Shown: one piece after another, positions 35,333 to 45,390 of the stretch
Layout of the letters: each line of letters starts with the position of its first letter
Numbering within the stretch: position 1 is the first letter of the stretch
Origin: Curvularia sp. ZM96
Lineage: Eukaryota > Ascomycota > Dothideomycetes > Pleosporales > Pleosporaceae
Assembly (NCBI GenBank): GCA_022457065.1
Contig: JAJGBQ010000007.1
Coordinates: 1,550,001 to 1,614,000 of the forward strand
Length of the DNA stretch: 64,000 bases
Reading direction: 5' to 3'
Position numbers and translations under genes: made by a program
Notes under the pieces: model-generated
The model's input: only the letters and a program-made list of their open reading frames with translations
Told to the model about the DNA's origin: nothing
Databases searched by the model: none

Positions 35333-36101
35333 GGATATGGGGATTGAGACCTTGGAACTTTTGGGCGTGTTTGGGCTGAGTGAAAAAGGGAAGTGTTTTG
35401 TGGATTACAATGACTATACAATGACGGTATCTTGGAGAGTTCCTTTTCGGACCTTTTAGTTAGTTTTGATATTGAGTTTAGAGATAAACAAGACAATTGA
35501 CACGTCTCTCACACTTCGGCGGAGAAGTAAGCGGCATACTCGAACGCATATAAACAAGGAATCAGTATGTATTGCAATTGCATCTCATGGTTCAGTGTAA
35601 GCCAAAGCCTATCTGATCAAGAGGGGGGATATCTCTAAAGCCGTTTTTTGAAGCACCGAAAGAAAAAAGGGAACAAGGTTCCGAAAAGATGAAAAAAGAT
35701 AAAACAAGATGAACAGAAATAAAAGGAACACCGTAGTCTACACATGGGTGTTCCTGTACATGCTCCAACAATCCTACTCCGAAATGCGTACAAGTATCCA
35801 TATCATAAGTCGTACAAAAAAAAACACGTACTCCACGCTCAACTCTTTTCGAACACGTATGTTTATCTTCCAAAGCTCTTCCTCATCTCAAGGCACACCA
35901 AGTACCTTCTACCCACGCATTGGGGCCAAACGAGCAGACCAAAAACACAAACAGAGAGACAGAGAGAGACAAGTAAGAGAACAGGTTTCAAAGCGGCGGA
36001 AACCCGTCTCTGGAAAAGTTGCCCACGACTCTCGCAATGGTAAAAATATTCTCAGCCGTTCCTAGAAGGTAACTCGTCAACCCTTCTCTTGTTCATGTCT
36101 T
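35333..36101. other. Convergent intergenic region
   Basis: A-rich 3' UTR-like sequence for the two converging genes. No supported gene. Confidence 0.45.
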
Positions 36102-36635
36102 TTAGACAAATTTTGACGCCATACTCGCCAGGGTCGCCAGACCGCCGATACCGCCGGCCACCTTGTCCATGTCGATGTTCTGCAGGCTAGCCATCATGCC
36201 GCCGCCACCGTTTGCGTTGCCGCCAGAGCGCTGGCTCGAGGTGTATGTTTCGCGGCCGTAGCCCTGGCTGCCGTAGTATCCGCCCGCAGTATTCCCCCTG
36301 TGCGATGGCGCAGTGTGGCGGCCGCCGCCGCCGGGGAGGTTGACGCCGAATTGGCGGGCGAGCTTGTGCAGGACGCCGCCGGAGACGAGGGGCATGATGA
36401 TCATGAAGAAGACTTTGTAAGGGTGGCGCTGGGCATAGCGCCAGATTTCGCGCAGGAAGTGCTGTAGCTTCTTGTACAGGTGCTGGATGTAGTTGTCGCG
36501 GGGTGAGCGCTTGTACCGTGATGTCGAGCTGTGGTGGCGCGACGACGAAGAGTACGAGGATGAGGCGTAGCCGGGGCGGTACGAGGAGGAGCGCCGGTTG
36601 GGCGATGTCGAAAAGGGGTTCCAGCTGCTGCCCAT
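36102..36635 (-). CDS. Uncharacterised small membrane protein, 177 residues
   Basis: ATG at 36635 to stop at 36102, no intron. The N-terminal 65 residues are Ser/Tyr/Arg-rich, followed by a Lys/Arg helix and one hydrophobic segment, KVFFMIIMPLVSGGVL, next to HKLARQFGVNLPGG. The C-terminus is Gly/Ser-rich and ends with IGGLATLASMASKFV. This layout matches a hypothetical protein family I associate with filamentous fungi, without assigned function. An in-frame ATG at 36851 would add 72 residues including a run of threonines; I prefer 36635 because the extension is low-complexity. Confidence 0.72.
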   Translation of the reverse strand: MGSSWNPFSTSPNRRSSSYRPGYASSSYSSSSRHHSSTSRYKRSPRDNYIQHLYKKLQHFLREIWRYAQRHPYKVFFMIIMPLVSGGVLHKLARQFGVNLPGGGGRHTAPSHRGNTAGGYYGSQGYGRETYTSSQRSGGNANGGGGMMASLQNIDMDKVAGGIGGLATLASMASKFV

Positions 36636-36658
36636 GGTGGTGGTGGTGGTGGTGGTGG
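36635..36658. repeat. (TGG)8 trinucleotide repeat abutting a start codon
   Basis: Eight perfect TGG units on the plus strand, i.e. CCA units on the coding minus strand, run straight into the ATG at 36635. The repeat thus forms the immediate 5' leader and translation-start context of the membrane protein gene. Confidence 0.9.
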
Positions 36659-38200
36659 CGCGCTGACGTTGGTGGTTGTTCGAGGGCGCGGTAGAAAATG
36701 TAGATGCAAGAAGCAAAGTTGGCTTGGGTTGCAGATAGGCACTCAGCGGCAACGTGCTTTTTGTTGATGCGGGACCTTGTTGAGATGCGTGGGCTCGAGC
36801 AACCGAAGGCGGAATGCGATGATGCAAAGTGTACTTGTCAGCCCAGCGCATTCAAGCGCGAAGGTGGCGATGAGATGGGATGGATTGGCCGAGACGTGGC
36901 GATTGTGGAAAAAAGGTAGCTGCACGTATGACTGTATGGTGTGGTTGTTGTCAGTGGTTGCGAGCTGACGAGGGCAGGAGAGTGACTAAAAGCCCAGAAT
37001 AGCGGCCTTGTTTCAGCAGCAAGTGGTGACGCCGGTGAAGGAATGTGGGTCTTTTTTGGGCCTCAATCGACTTTGTCTTGAGTGTGCCTGTCGTCCTGTG
37101 AGCCCGTTTTTGCCTCGTTTTCTGTCGCCCAATGTTTTTCCAGCCTCCTGGGCGGTGGGTTGGGTCCTCGACTAGCTAGCCCCGTTTTTTACGAGGCGAG
37201 TATGTAGTACAAGAAGAATCGGTGACAGCCCTATCGTCGCCCAAGCAAAAAAGGCCGTTGGTGCCAGGAGCCCGAGACCGTGCGCAAAACGGGTGGATAG
37301 ATAAACGAGTGAGCAAGTACGGACCACGTCAAAGCGGAAGAGGGACCATAAAATACTCTTGTTCGCACGGTTGGGGTAACGCAATGGGTGGTAACCAGAG
37401 ACGGGCGGTACTATGGCCAGCTGAAAGTTATGCGCGCGAACTTGTGGAGCGGAGGAATGATCGTCGCCTACTCGCAGGACGCTTGGGACGTCTGACTGAC
37501 CGCTCTTTGGCAACTTGGCGGCTCATCCCTGCAGGTCCCGGCACCGCCAGCCCAAGTCACTTGTGCACCTGCACATGTGTGATGTTGTGCGTGAACCCTT
37601 ATGCACGACCCGCCATACTCTGGTTAGCACGAGCAAAATAAAAGCCCACCAGCAAGAAAAAAAGGCCATGCCAATTGCCCGTTTCCCTCAGGAGAAATGC
37701 TCTCTGTATTCTGAATGAGTCTGGTAGTTGAGAAAAAAACATATCCTTGTGCATCATCGCCTCTTGTGCAGGCCCACACACACTTACATCCCTGTGGCAT
37801 GAATGGGTCAAAACTGCAGATAAGACGGTCGAGACCAACCGTTGCAAATGCACCTGGCATACCATGGCATTCAACAAATCGTACATACGCCTCCATCGAG
37901 GCCGCAGACGCGTTCTTGCATGGGCCCTTTGCCCTCTTGAGACATACCTGGAACTTTGTCAAGCCTCAAATCAGGTGACTGGTCTGGACAGCACACAAGT
38001 AGTGGAGAAAATCAATCATATAGCTTTCAAGACAACAGGAAGACCAAGGGCCCACCACATACGTGGCCACCGTTGACGCCAATCTATCGCTATGCACTCC
38101 TCGCAAAATAACCAAACCACTGGGCCTGACAGGCCAGATTGAGAAAACAAACAAGAACAGACTCGTGTCGAGGCAGCAGCAGCAGCAGCACAACCAAGCG
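36659..38200. other. Intergenic region, 1.5 kb
   Basis: No supported gene; short overlapping ORFs only. An imperfect AGC repeat near 38173-38190 lies just beyond the stop of the 455-codon gene. Confidence 0.4.
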
Positions 38201-39568
38201 TCAGCCTTTCTTCCTACTTTTACCGCTCTTTCGCCTCCTCTCGCCTCCATGACCGCCTCCACCATCCTTAACCGCCCCTTGGGCTTGCACGGGCGTCGCG
38301 GAGCTATAGCCCTGCGTAGCCACAGTTGCATCCGTGTGCGTGTCTTGAGAAACTCCGCCATTCACCACGCGTGGTAACGGTATTGGTGCAGATGCAGATG
38401 CAGGAGCTGCCGCTTGAGGAACACGGCGTGGCAATGATGTATAGCTAGCTTCCGAAACCGCCGAGCTTATTCTCCGAGTGTATGGTGGTTGAGGCGACGT
38501 CGGTGATGATGATGAAGAAGCCGGGCTAAAGTTGTGGTACTGATACGGCTCCACAGGGAACGGGACAAGGCGCGAAGACTGAATCGAGGACGATCGAGTG
38601 CGGGAGCCAAGTGGGACATCGGCTTCATGGGCTGATTGTCGAGGTGATGTCACATGGTCCGGTAGTGGAGACGTTAAAGGCTGATAGCCGCACTCTGACT
38701 CCGGAAACGAGCCTAGCATATTGATGATAGAGGGAGGACGCATAGGCGCTGCTACGTGGTGGCCAGTCTCGGAATTTGAACGGGGCATTGGATGCAGAGG
38801 CCCATGCTCACGGGCCAGACTGCCCTCATATGCATTAATGGGTGCATAAGTAGGTTGCCCGTCTGGGCCAGGAACAATGAAGCCAGGTGGAGGTGCATGG
38901 CCTTCTGTCGTGGACGCGGTCGACGTACGTTTGTGGCCACTTGGTCGTTTTTCTTTCTTAGACTTGGAGCTAAACATGGACGCTTTCTGTTGGCTTCTCT
39001 TCGAGCGCGAGGAAGAAGTGTCAGGCTTGCCAGTGGTCTCATAACTCAAGACACTAGCAGTATCATTGGGGAATGAAGCACTGGTAGGTCGAGGCTGCGG
39101 GTCGGGACGTACCGCAGAGGCTCGTGCGCCATAGAGGCGTGATTGATATGCGTCGAGTTCTTCTGCACTGAGTGAAACATCTGGATTTCCCGCCGCTCTT
39201 GCTACCCGGATCTTGTCAAGAACCCGTCGGAAAAGCACTTCTTCCATTTCAGCCGAGTTGATGGTTTCAGCCGGTCCGCCAAAGTACTCTTCGTGATAGC
39301 CTCCATAGCCACGCACAGGCTCATGCATAGGTCCTGCTAAAGCCGCTGTCCTGCTCTCCCACGCTCTAATATCCATGTCGTTGAAGTATAACTCGTCTGG
39401 GTTCATATTCCTTCCATTCAATGCTGGTGGAAGCTCCTGGTCTATTACAACACCGCCCTTTTCATCATCACTAGACAATTCTTGGAATCTATGCACGTCG
39501 TCGTCCATCCCCTCAAAGTATCTCCCCACACCCGACGAGCCCCCTGGTGGTCTTCCCCAGTGGGGCAT
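38201..39568 (-). CDS. Uncharacterised disordered protein, at least 455 residues
   Basis: Open frame from ATG 39568 to TGA 38201, without an obvious intron. The N-terminal third has the more structured-looking segments: MDDDVHRFQELSSDDE, DELYFNDMDIRAWESR, and a helical SAEMEEVLFRRVLDKIRVAR. The rest is Ser/Pro-rich and basic, ending RRRKSGKSRKKG, which could act as a nuclear localisation signal. I do not recognise a domain. It lies 26 nt behind the stop of the PRA1-family gene on the same strand, and its frame stays open upstream of the ATG into PRA1, so the true start is uncertain. Confidence 0.75.
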   Translation of the reverse strand: MPHWGRPPGGSSGVGRYFEGMDDDVHRFQELSSDDEKGGVVIDQELPPALNGRNMNPDELYFNDMDIRAWESRTAALAGPMHEPVRGYGGYHEEYFGGPAETINSAEMEEVLFRRVLDKIRVARAAGNPDVSLSAEELDAYQSRLYGARASAVRPDPQPRPTSASFPNDTASVLSYETTGKPDTSSSRSKRSQQKASMFSSKSKKEKRPSGHKRTSTASTTEGHAPPPGFIVPGPDGQPTYAPINAYEGSLAREHGPLHPMPRSNSETGHHVAAPMRPPSIINMLGSFPESECGYQPLTSPLPDHVTSPRQSAHEADVPLGSRTRSSSIQSSRLVPFPVEPYQYHNFSPASSSSSPTSPQPPYTRRISSAVSEASYTSLPRRVPQAAAPASASAPIPLPRVVNGGVSQDTHTDATVATQGYSSATPVQAQGAVKDGGGGHGGERRRKSGKSRKKG

Positions 39569-39594
39569 AGTGTAAGGAGTTCGCGGCCGACCAC

Positions 39595-40125
39595 CTAGAC
39601 CGCCTCCTCGGAAAAAGCTGACTCGATGGGCTTGTCCATGAATGCAGCATGGCCCACGACGGTAACACCAGTTGCTCCGATAAGCCAGAGAACAGTGGAG
39701 AAGGGAGAGGCCCAGAGGCCGAGAGGAATTGCAATGACGAACAGTGTGGTGTAAAGTTGAGAGGTAGTTGCGCGCCAGCTGCCAATTTCGAGATCGTTAC
39801 CCTCGAGCTTGCCGATACCGTGCATGCCTCCGACGACCAGGAAGATGACAAAAAGGAGCATCAGGTTGCTGAGCAAACTGTAGATGCTGAGCATGACAAA
39901 AACGGCGGCATAGTTGCTCGAGAAATAGCCCAAATTGTAGTTGACTCGGCTCTGGACTTCGCTAAAGTTGGCGGGCTTGGAGATGCGCTTGACGTCGAAA
40001 AACTCGCCAACGGGTCGCAGGTTGGCGAAGCGCGAAGAGACGGAAGTGGAGCGCAGGCTGTCGAAGCGGCCGCCAATGTTCATGCGCGAGGTAAGCGCAT
40101 CGATGGGAATGCTGAAGCGCGACAT
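39595..40125 (-). CDS. PRA1-family (prenylated Rab acceptor / Yip3) protein
   Basis: Single exon, 176 residues, full length for the family. PRA1 proteins sit in ER and Golgi membranes and bind prenylated Rab GTPases. The hallmark region is seen: RPVGEFFDVKRISKP, RVNYNLGYFSSNYA, then a long double hydrophobic hairpin (VFVMLSIYSLLSNL / LLFVIFLVVGG) and a second pair (TLFVIAIPLGLW / VLWLIGATGVTVVGH). The C-terminus is short and acidic (SEEAV). It is divergent from the Erj5 gene, with 656 bp between start codons. The gene that follows on the same strand is unusually close. Confidence 0.93.
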   Translation of the reverse strand: MSRFSIPIDALTSRMNIGGRFDSLRSTSVSSRFANLRPVGEFFDVKRISKPANFSEVQSRVNYNLGYFSSNYAAVFVMLSIYSLLSNLMLLFVIFLVVGGMHGIGKLEGNDLEIGSWRATTSQLYTTLFVIAIPLGLWASPFSTVLWLIGATGVTVVGHAAFMDKPIESAFSEEAV

Positions 40126-40781
40126 TTTGGACGATGTGTGATGTTAAGTGGATTTTCGTGTTCGAAGACGGTCTTCAGGAGGAAAGAGGGCGTGCTGGTA
40201 GGCTTCTAGATCTTCAAGGTCAGTGTCAGCTGCTGACGGTATGAGAAGACGAGCGGGCTGGAGATGTGTCCTCAGGGCAAGGCAAGGAGGGGCATAGATA
40301 TAGCGGACGGGTGCCTTACGGGAATGAAAATAGTTGCGAAATACGAGAGAGGCTGACGCGGCGGGGCGTGAGGGCTGGTGGACAAGAGAGTGTGATGTAG
40401 AGAGGAAGTGGTTGCGTGTCGTCGCCGCTATGGGAACTTTTGTTGGCTCACCCTTCCCCCTGCCGCGAATCCCGTGGCTCAGGGTCGCGTTGGCCTCACC
40501 AAGCCACAGGGCGAACCGTTAGCCCCTTAGCTGGATCTGCGATGCCCGGGTTTCATTGGCGCACGAGGAGGCCACCTTGACTTTTATAGAACTCTGGAGA
40601 GCAGTGCAAGCAAGTGAGCGCAAATTTATCCCTTTCCAGCCAGCTTGCAACGCAGGCGTCTTGTTGATTGCAGGCTCCGAGCGATTGGGCCACGTTCCCC
40701 TTCTCGAGCGGGCTCACCGCACTACCGAACATCTGCTCCCCCGTTCCCTGCGAGCAAGTCCCACCACAAACTCGCCCAGCC
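40126..40781. promoter_or_regulatory. Divergent promoter region between PRA1 and Erj5 genes
   Basis: No gene is present. The two start codons face away from each other, so this stretch must hold both promoters. Both products are membrane proteins of the early secretory pathway; co-regulation is possible but unproven. Confidence 0.5.
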
Positions 40782-42136
40782 ATGAGATCTCACGCGGTGC
40801 TTGCACTGGTGCTGTGCATCTTCGCAGCATTCGCCGCTGCCTGGACAAAAGAGGGTACGTCACCTTTGCCCGTTCAATTGCACTCTGGATGCGCCTTGCT
40901 GCATATGGACGCATCCAGCTGCGACTGACTGCGGAACTATTTGCTGACAGCTTATGCCAGATCATGAAATTTTCCGCCTCCGCGACGAAGTAGCCAAATC
41001 CCAAGGCCAAAACGTCACCTTCTACGATCTGCTCGGTGTCAAGCCCAACGCGTCCCAGGACCAATTGACAAAAGCCTTCCGCAAGAAGTCGCGCGAACTT
41101 CACCCTGACAAGGCCCGCCAGGCCTTTGTCGCTAACTATGCGAAAAAACACAAGAAGAAGGGTTCCTCTGTCGGCAAGCAGCCGTCCAACAGGGAGATTG
41201 AGGCCCATGTGCAGAAGGTCACGATTGCCTACCAGAGGCTGTCTGTCATCGCAAAGATGCTCCAGGGCCCTGAACGCGAGCGCTACGATCACTTCTTGAG
41301 AAATGGCTTTCCCGCCTGGAAGGGCTCTGGCTACTACTATGACCGCTTCCGTCCTGGCCTTGGCTCTGTCATCATTGGTCTCCTTACCGTCTTTGGCGGT
41401 GGTTTCCACTACTTTGCCCTCGTCATGGGGTGGAAGCGCCGCAGAGAGTTTGCCGAGAGGTACATTCGACAGGCCCGCAAGACTGCGTGGGGTGATGAGA
41501 CTGGCGTTCAGGGCATTCCCGGCATCGACGACACTCCTGCACCCGTCAATGCCCAGCAGTTCGAGAACGATTCGCCTGAGGACACCCCTGACGAGCAGAT
41601 TCCCAGGAACCGCCGCGAGAGGCGTGCCATGGAGAAGGACGCCCGCAAGCCCAAGAAGGTCCAAGCTGTGAGGAAGGCGCGCACCGATGGCATCAGCGCC
41701 CCCAAGGAGCCCGAGGTTGTTTCCGGTCCCCAGGGAGCCAAGAAGCGCATCGTCGCCGAGAACGGCAAGATTCTAGTCGTCGACTCTGTCGGCAACGTCT
41801 TTTTGGAACACGAGACTGAGGATGGCCAGAAGGGCGAATTCTTGATTGACGTACGTACATGACTCTCTCTCCTGACTGGATTGTATACAGACTAACAACC
41901 ACTAGCCCAACGAGGAACCCAAGCCCACCATCTACGACACTCTCCTCTTCAAGCTCCCCAAGTTCGCCTACAACCAGTCTGTTGGACGTATCCTGGGCAA
42001 GAAGGAATTAGTCGACGAGCCTCTCCTTGACTCTTCCGATCTCCCCGAGGATGAAGTTGCCATTCAGAATGCTACGGCGCCTAACCTCAATGGCGAGGCA
42101 AGGAAGCGCAGAGCCATGCCCAAGAAGGCTAGGTAA
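40782..42136 (+). CDS. ERJ5: ER membrane J-domain protein, Erj5-like
   Basis: Three exons: 40782-40854, 40961-41850 and 41906-42136, giving 397 residues. The first exon is a classic signal peptide (hydrophobic LALVLCIFAAFAAA then W). The J-domain follows with FYDLLGVKPNASQDQL and the HPD in ELHPDKAR; it is longer than usual because of a KKHKKKG insertion. A membrane segment lies in GSVIIGLLTVFGG plus FHYFALVMGW. The C-terminal part is charged (RNRRERRAMEKDARKPKK) and cytosolic. This order matches fungal Erj5, a co-chaperone that stimulates the ER-lumenal Hsp70 Kar2/BiP and supports folding capacity. The assignment by domain order is strong. Confidence 0.92.
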
Positions 42137-43275
42137 ATCACTTGAATGTGTTCAGTAGGTCGATTTTACGCTTGGTGCGAGGTTTCCAAGCAAAAAAGGT
42201 GTTGGGATCTGTGCTCGGCGGTCAATAGACAAAAGGCGGGGAATGGGCATTGGGACTTTTGCCATGTTGCATGTACAATATGGAAATAGATCTGATCTAA
42301 AGCGAGGAAATAAAATGACACAAATGCAACGCAACAAAAGTGGTGTCTAGTCTTTTCTTCCTTATCTGCTTTGATTCTTCCAGGATTACATCAAACATAT
42401 TCGCCATGGAGTCTATTTGATTACAGTTCTTTCTTGTTTTTTTTTTCTTGTCTTGCTACTATTAGCCGTGATGCTAAGCCAACAAGCATACAGATTACCT
42501 CCTTCACCTCCCTTTTGTCATCAACGCCTTCCCCACAAGCCAGCATTCTTCGATCTTTCTTCTTCCCCCATCAAGTGGACGAGAACCACCACAATGCCTA
42601 ACAAAGATGAAGAGAGAAAAAATAAGTTAAAAAAGATAATAGACATGGAAACATCTGCGTCGTCGGCATCCCAGCCAAAAGCCATCCAACCATACATGCA
42701 TTGCATACAGAGCACAAGCGGTGTAAAGGATGGATGGAGTGCCGAAAATGGCAGATGGGAGAGGAAAAAAAGAAGACAGAAGAAGCCAAAAAGAATGAGA
42801 GAAGGAAAAGGAAACTAAAAGAGTACAAAGGTATCACAACGGCGGGAAGGACGACATGATCTCCCTCGCAACCCGCCAAGAAAAAAAAACGATAGTGGAT
42901 ATGCATGCCCAACCAAGTACCACGATAATCAGCGCCCCCAACAGAACGGAAGAAGGAAAAGAGGAAAATAAAAACAAGGCGAGCAGCTTTACAGTGTAGG
43001 ACTGTGCTACCCTTTTTATCCTCCTTTCTCTCCGTCATTCTTACCCTCTTTCATGCTCATTCTTTTCCCCTCTTTTTTTCCTTCTCCCTCTATCACACGC
43101 TCGTCTCTCGAAGTCGATAGTAGTCTCCCATCGGCGGTGTAGACACAGTCAACCATGTTTTTGCATGCTCCATGCCTGCCGCATATGCAACACGATACAC
43201 ACTCAATGAATGCCGTCTGAAAACGCCACTGTCACTCGACACACGCTGCTTCGCTGGTTGCTGTTCGAGATCCAA
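42137..43275. other. Convergent intergenic region, 1.1 kb
   Basis: Strongly strand-asymmetric sequence: A/G-rich between 42600 and 43000, C/T-rich between 43010 and 43100. No supported independent gene. The minus-strand frame of the upstream Csi2-like gene continues open here (see findings). Confidence 0.45.
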
Positions 43276-44478
43276 CTAAAATCGCTCTGGTCCATTGTTG
43301 CCGTGGTTTTCAAACAAGTCTTCTAGATATCCGCTGGGAGTGCGGCCACCGGGGACATTGGTGCCTCCAGGTACGTTGAGCGAGAGCTGGCTGGTGTTGT
43401 TGTCTTGGCCAAAGACGCCACTTCTGGTGTTTCCCGGTTGGCTAAGGGTTGCAACACTGCTACGGTTGTACACAGAAAGACCTTCTCGCGATGGGGGTGC
43501 ACGTGGGTATCCTCCACGTGAAGGGGGGAGGGAAGGCGACTCCGGTGGTGAGATACCGGATCTTGCACTGAAGCGGTTTCCTGGTGTGGATAGAGACGTC
43601 ACAGACAGGCTGTTGGGATTCTGACCACCCACGTGCATTTGAGGAGATCCAGAAGCAGCCGCTGAGTTACCGGCGGCGTAGTATCCGGCGGGAAGGTAGG
43701 TTGAGGAGCGGTTGACCATTGAGTCTCGCATACCAGCAGCACCACCAGCAGTAGGGGAAAAGAAAAGAGAAGACACAGGTCGCTGTGCTGTGCTACTGGG
43801 AGTGCCAGCGAAAGGCTTGGCCGACTTGCCAATTGGCGCGGCATTTAAGCGATCCAGCGACATGGTGGAATTTGCACCCACAACATTGTACATTCCTCGC
43901 TTGTTAGGCAGAGTCGACATGGCCTTGACATCAGCGAGGTTTTGAGTCATGGCTGCGCGCTTGACGGAACGATGCAGTGACCATGCAACGAGACCACGCC
44001 ACGCCATCAGGGCCGCGCCAAAGAAGGCGAGGATAGCACCGACACAGATGAAGACTGTTCCATCGGGGAGGTTGGATTTCTGCATAAAGGCCGCGCCAGA
44101 TGTGTCTGGAATCTTTGGGATAGGGACATTCAGACCGGCTATAGTGGGGGCTCCAGCAAGCTGGAAGACGCTTGTAGATCCGGTCGGTGCCGTCGTCGTC
44201 GTCGTCGCCGCAGCCGTAGTTTCTGACTTGCCCGTTTCTGTGGACTGGGCTTTCTCGGTCGTTGCGACTGTAGTCTGTGTCTTGTCATCGGCGGCTGTTT
44301 TTGTGGCCTCTGTAGGCTTCTCTGTGGGTGCGGTTGTTGCAGCCGTGTTATCCGTTTGCGTGGCAGTCGCTGTGTCGGGCGCGTTATTGTTATTATTGTT
44401 ATTGTTGTTGTTGGCCTGGGCGAGCACAGCCGGAGCGGCTACGAGCAGCAGTCCGACGATGCCTACGGAAGGACGCAT
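43276..44478 (-). CDS. Single-pass membrane protein, Csi2-like
   Basis: Single exon, 400 residues, ATG 44478 to TAG 43276. The order is a signal peptide (GLLLVAAPAVLAQ), a run of 10 Asn, a Thr/Ala/Glu-rich extracellular stalk of about 80 residues suited to O-mannosylation, a membrane segment around FICVGAILAFFGAALMAW, a basic cytosolic stop (SLHRSVKRAA) and a Ser/Pro/Gly-rich cytosolic tail. The architecture resembles yeast Csi2 and related fungal vacuolar or cell-surface proteins linked to chitin synthesis, but I recognise it by layout more than by motif. The gene is divergent from FCF1. Confidence 0.7.
   Translation of the reverse strand: MRPSVGIVGLLLVAAPAVLAQANNNNNNNNNNAPDTATATQTDNTAATTAPTEKPTEATKTAADDKTQTTVATTEKAQSTETGKSETTAAATTTTTAPTGSTSVFQLAGAPTIAGLNVPIPKIPDTSGAAFMQKSNLPDGTVFICVGAILAFFGAALMAWRGLVAWSLHRSVKRAAMTQNLADVKAMSTLPNKRGMYNVVGANSTMSLDRLNAAPIGKSAKPFAGTPSSTAQRPVSSLFFSPTAGGAAGMRDSMVNRSSTYLPAGYYAAGNSAAASGSPQMHVGGQNPNSLSVTSLSTPGNRFSARSGISPPESPSLPPSRGGYPRAPPSREGLSVYNRSSVATLSQPGNTRSGVFGQDNNTSQLSLNVPGGTNVPGGRTPSGYLEDLFENHGNNGPERF
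44383..44412. repeat. GTT/ATT trinucleotide repeat encoding poly-Asn
   Basis: Mixed aac/aat codons on the minus strand encode ten consecutive Asn directly after the signal peptide of the Csi2-like protein. Such repeats change length readily. Confidence 0.85.
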
Positions 44479-45390
44479 TGTGTAAGGTGGTACAGCGGAT
44501 GTTGTGAGGATGACGCGCAGCTGGAAGAGCTGAAAAGGGTTCAGGAGACCCTGCGCGGATCAAGCGAGTGTCGCAATTCGAGGCACAGAGTTTCAGGGAG
44601 CGGTAGAGGACGAGCGATGTGAGGTGGAGACAAGGATGGTCCGATTGTAGAGGGTATCGATAGGATGGAGAAGCGCCGAAACGAGTGACGGGGTGAGCAC
44701 AAGGGAGGGAGAGTGAGCACAGGTTGCTGGCAGAGTGGGCTGAATATGGGGAGGCACCAGGGGCGGGCGGAATCCACAAGACCCGCGGGGGCAAAACGCA
44801 GTCTGAGCGCCTGATTCGCGTAGTGTTGTAAGGGCAGCCAAGCGGCTGGAATACGAAATGACAAAGATGGGGCTCCTGCTGCCGTTTCAAAAGGCCATGC
44901 AGCGCGGGATGCGACGAGAGTCGAGAGTGTTTTGGCCAGGTCGCATGGTGTTGAAGTCGCCTTGCCCTCGTTGCTGGTCCAGGGCTGCGGGCGAAAAGCA
45001 AAAGTATGCAGGGCGTGCAAGTAGTGACAGGCCCGGCGCCAGAGGCCAGGTACATTGCTTCTATTCTGGGCCCTGCGCGTGATTTGCCTGACCCGCCACT
45101 AGGCCTTAGTGTCGAATCGCCTTTGCCGGAGCACAGCCGTGCTGCTATTGGCTGCAGTTCCGAGCATTCCGACGCGTTCCGACAGCTCGAAGTCTTGGCA
45201 TCAAAAAGTTAGGAATCGCGCTAGTGACGGCTGTCTGCGAGCACCACCAGAACGCTCTACGCCTTGCACCCCGCCCTAGCCGTACAACACTTCTCTGTTG
45301 CGGATAAGACAACAAAATCTTCTATCCTGTAACACCGGCTGCGCGCGCATCGATTATAACGTTCAGAGCACACATTCACCCACCGCAATC
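44479..45390. promoter_or_regulatory. Divergent promoter region between Csi2-like and FCF1 genes
   Basis: About 0.9 kb between two divergent start codons. Overlapping ORFs on the minus strand have no domain. Presumed to hold both promoters and 5' leaders. Confidence 0.4.

Noticed and set aside
38173..38190. AGC repeat that could suggest a poly-Gln coding segment
   Set aside because: It lies beyond the stop of the 455-codon gene and is not inside a supported ORF.
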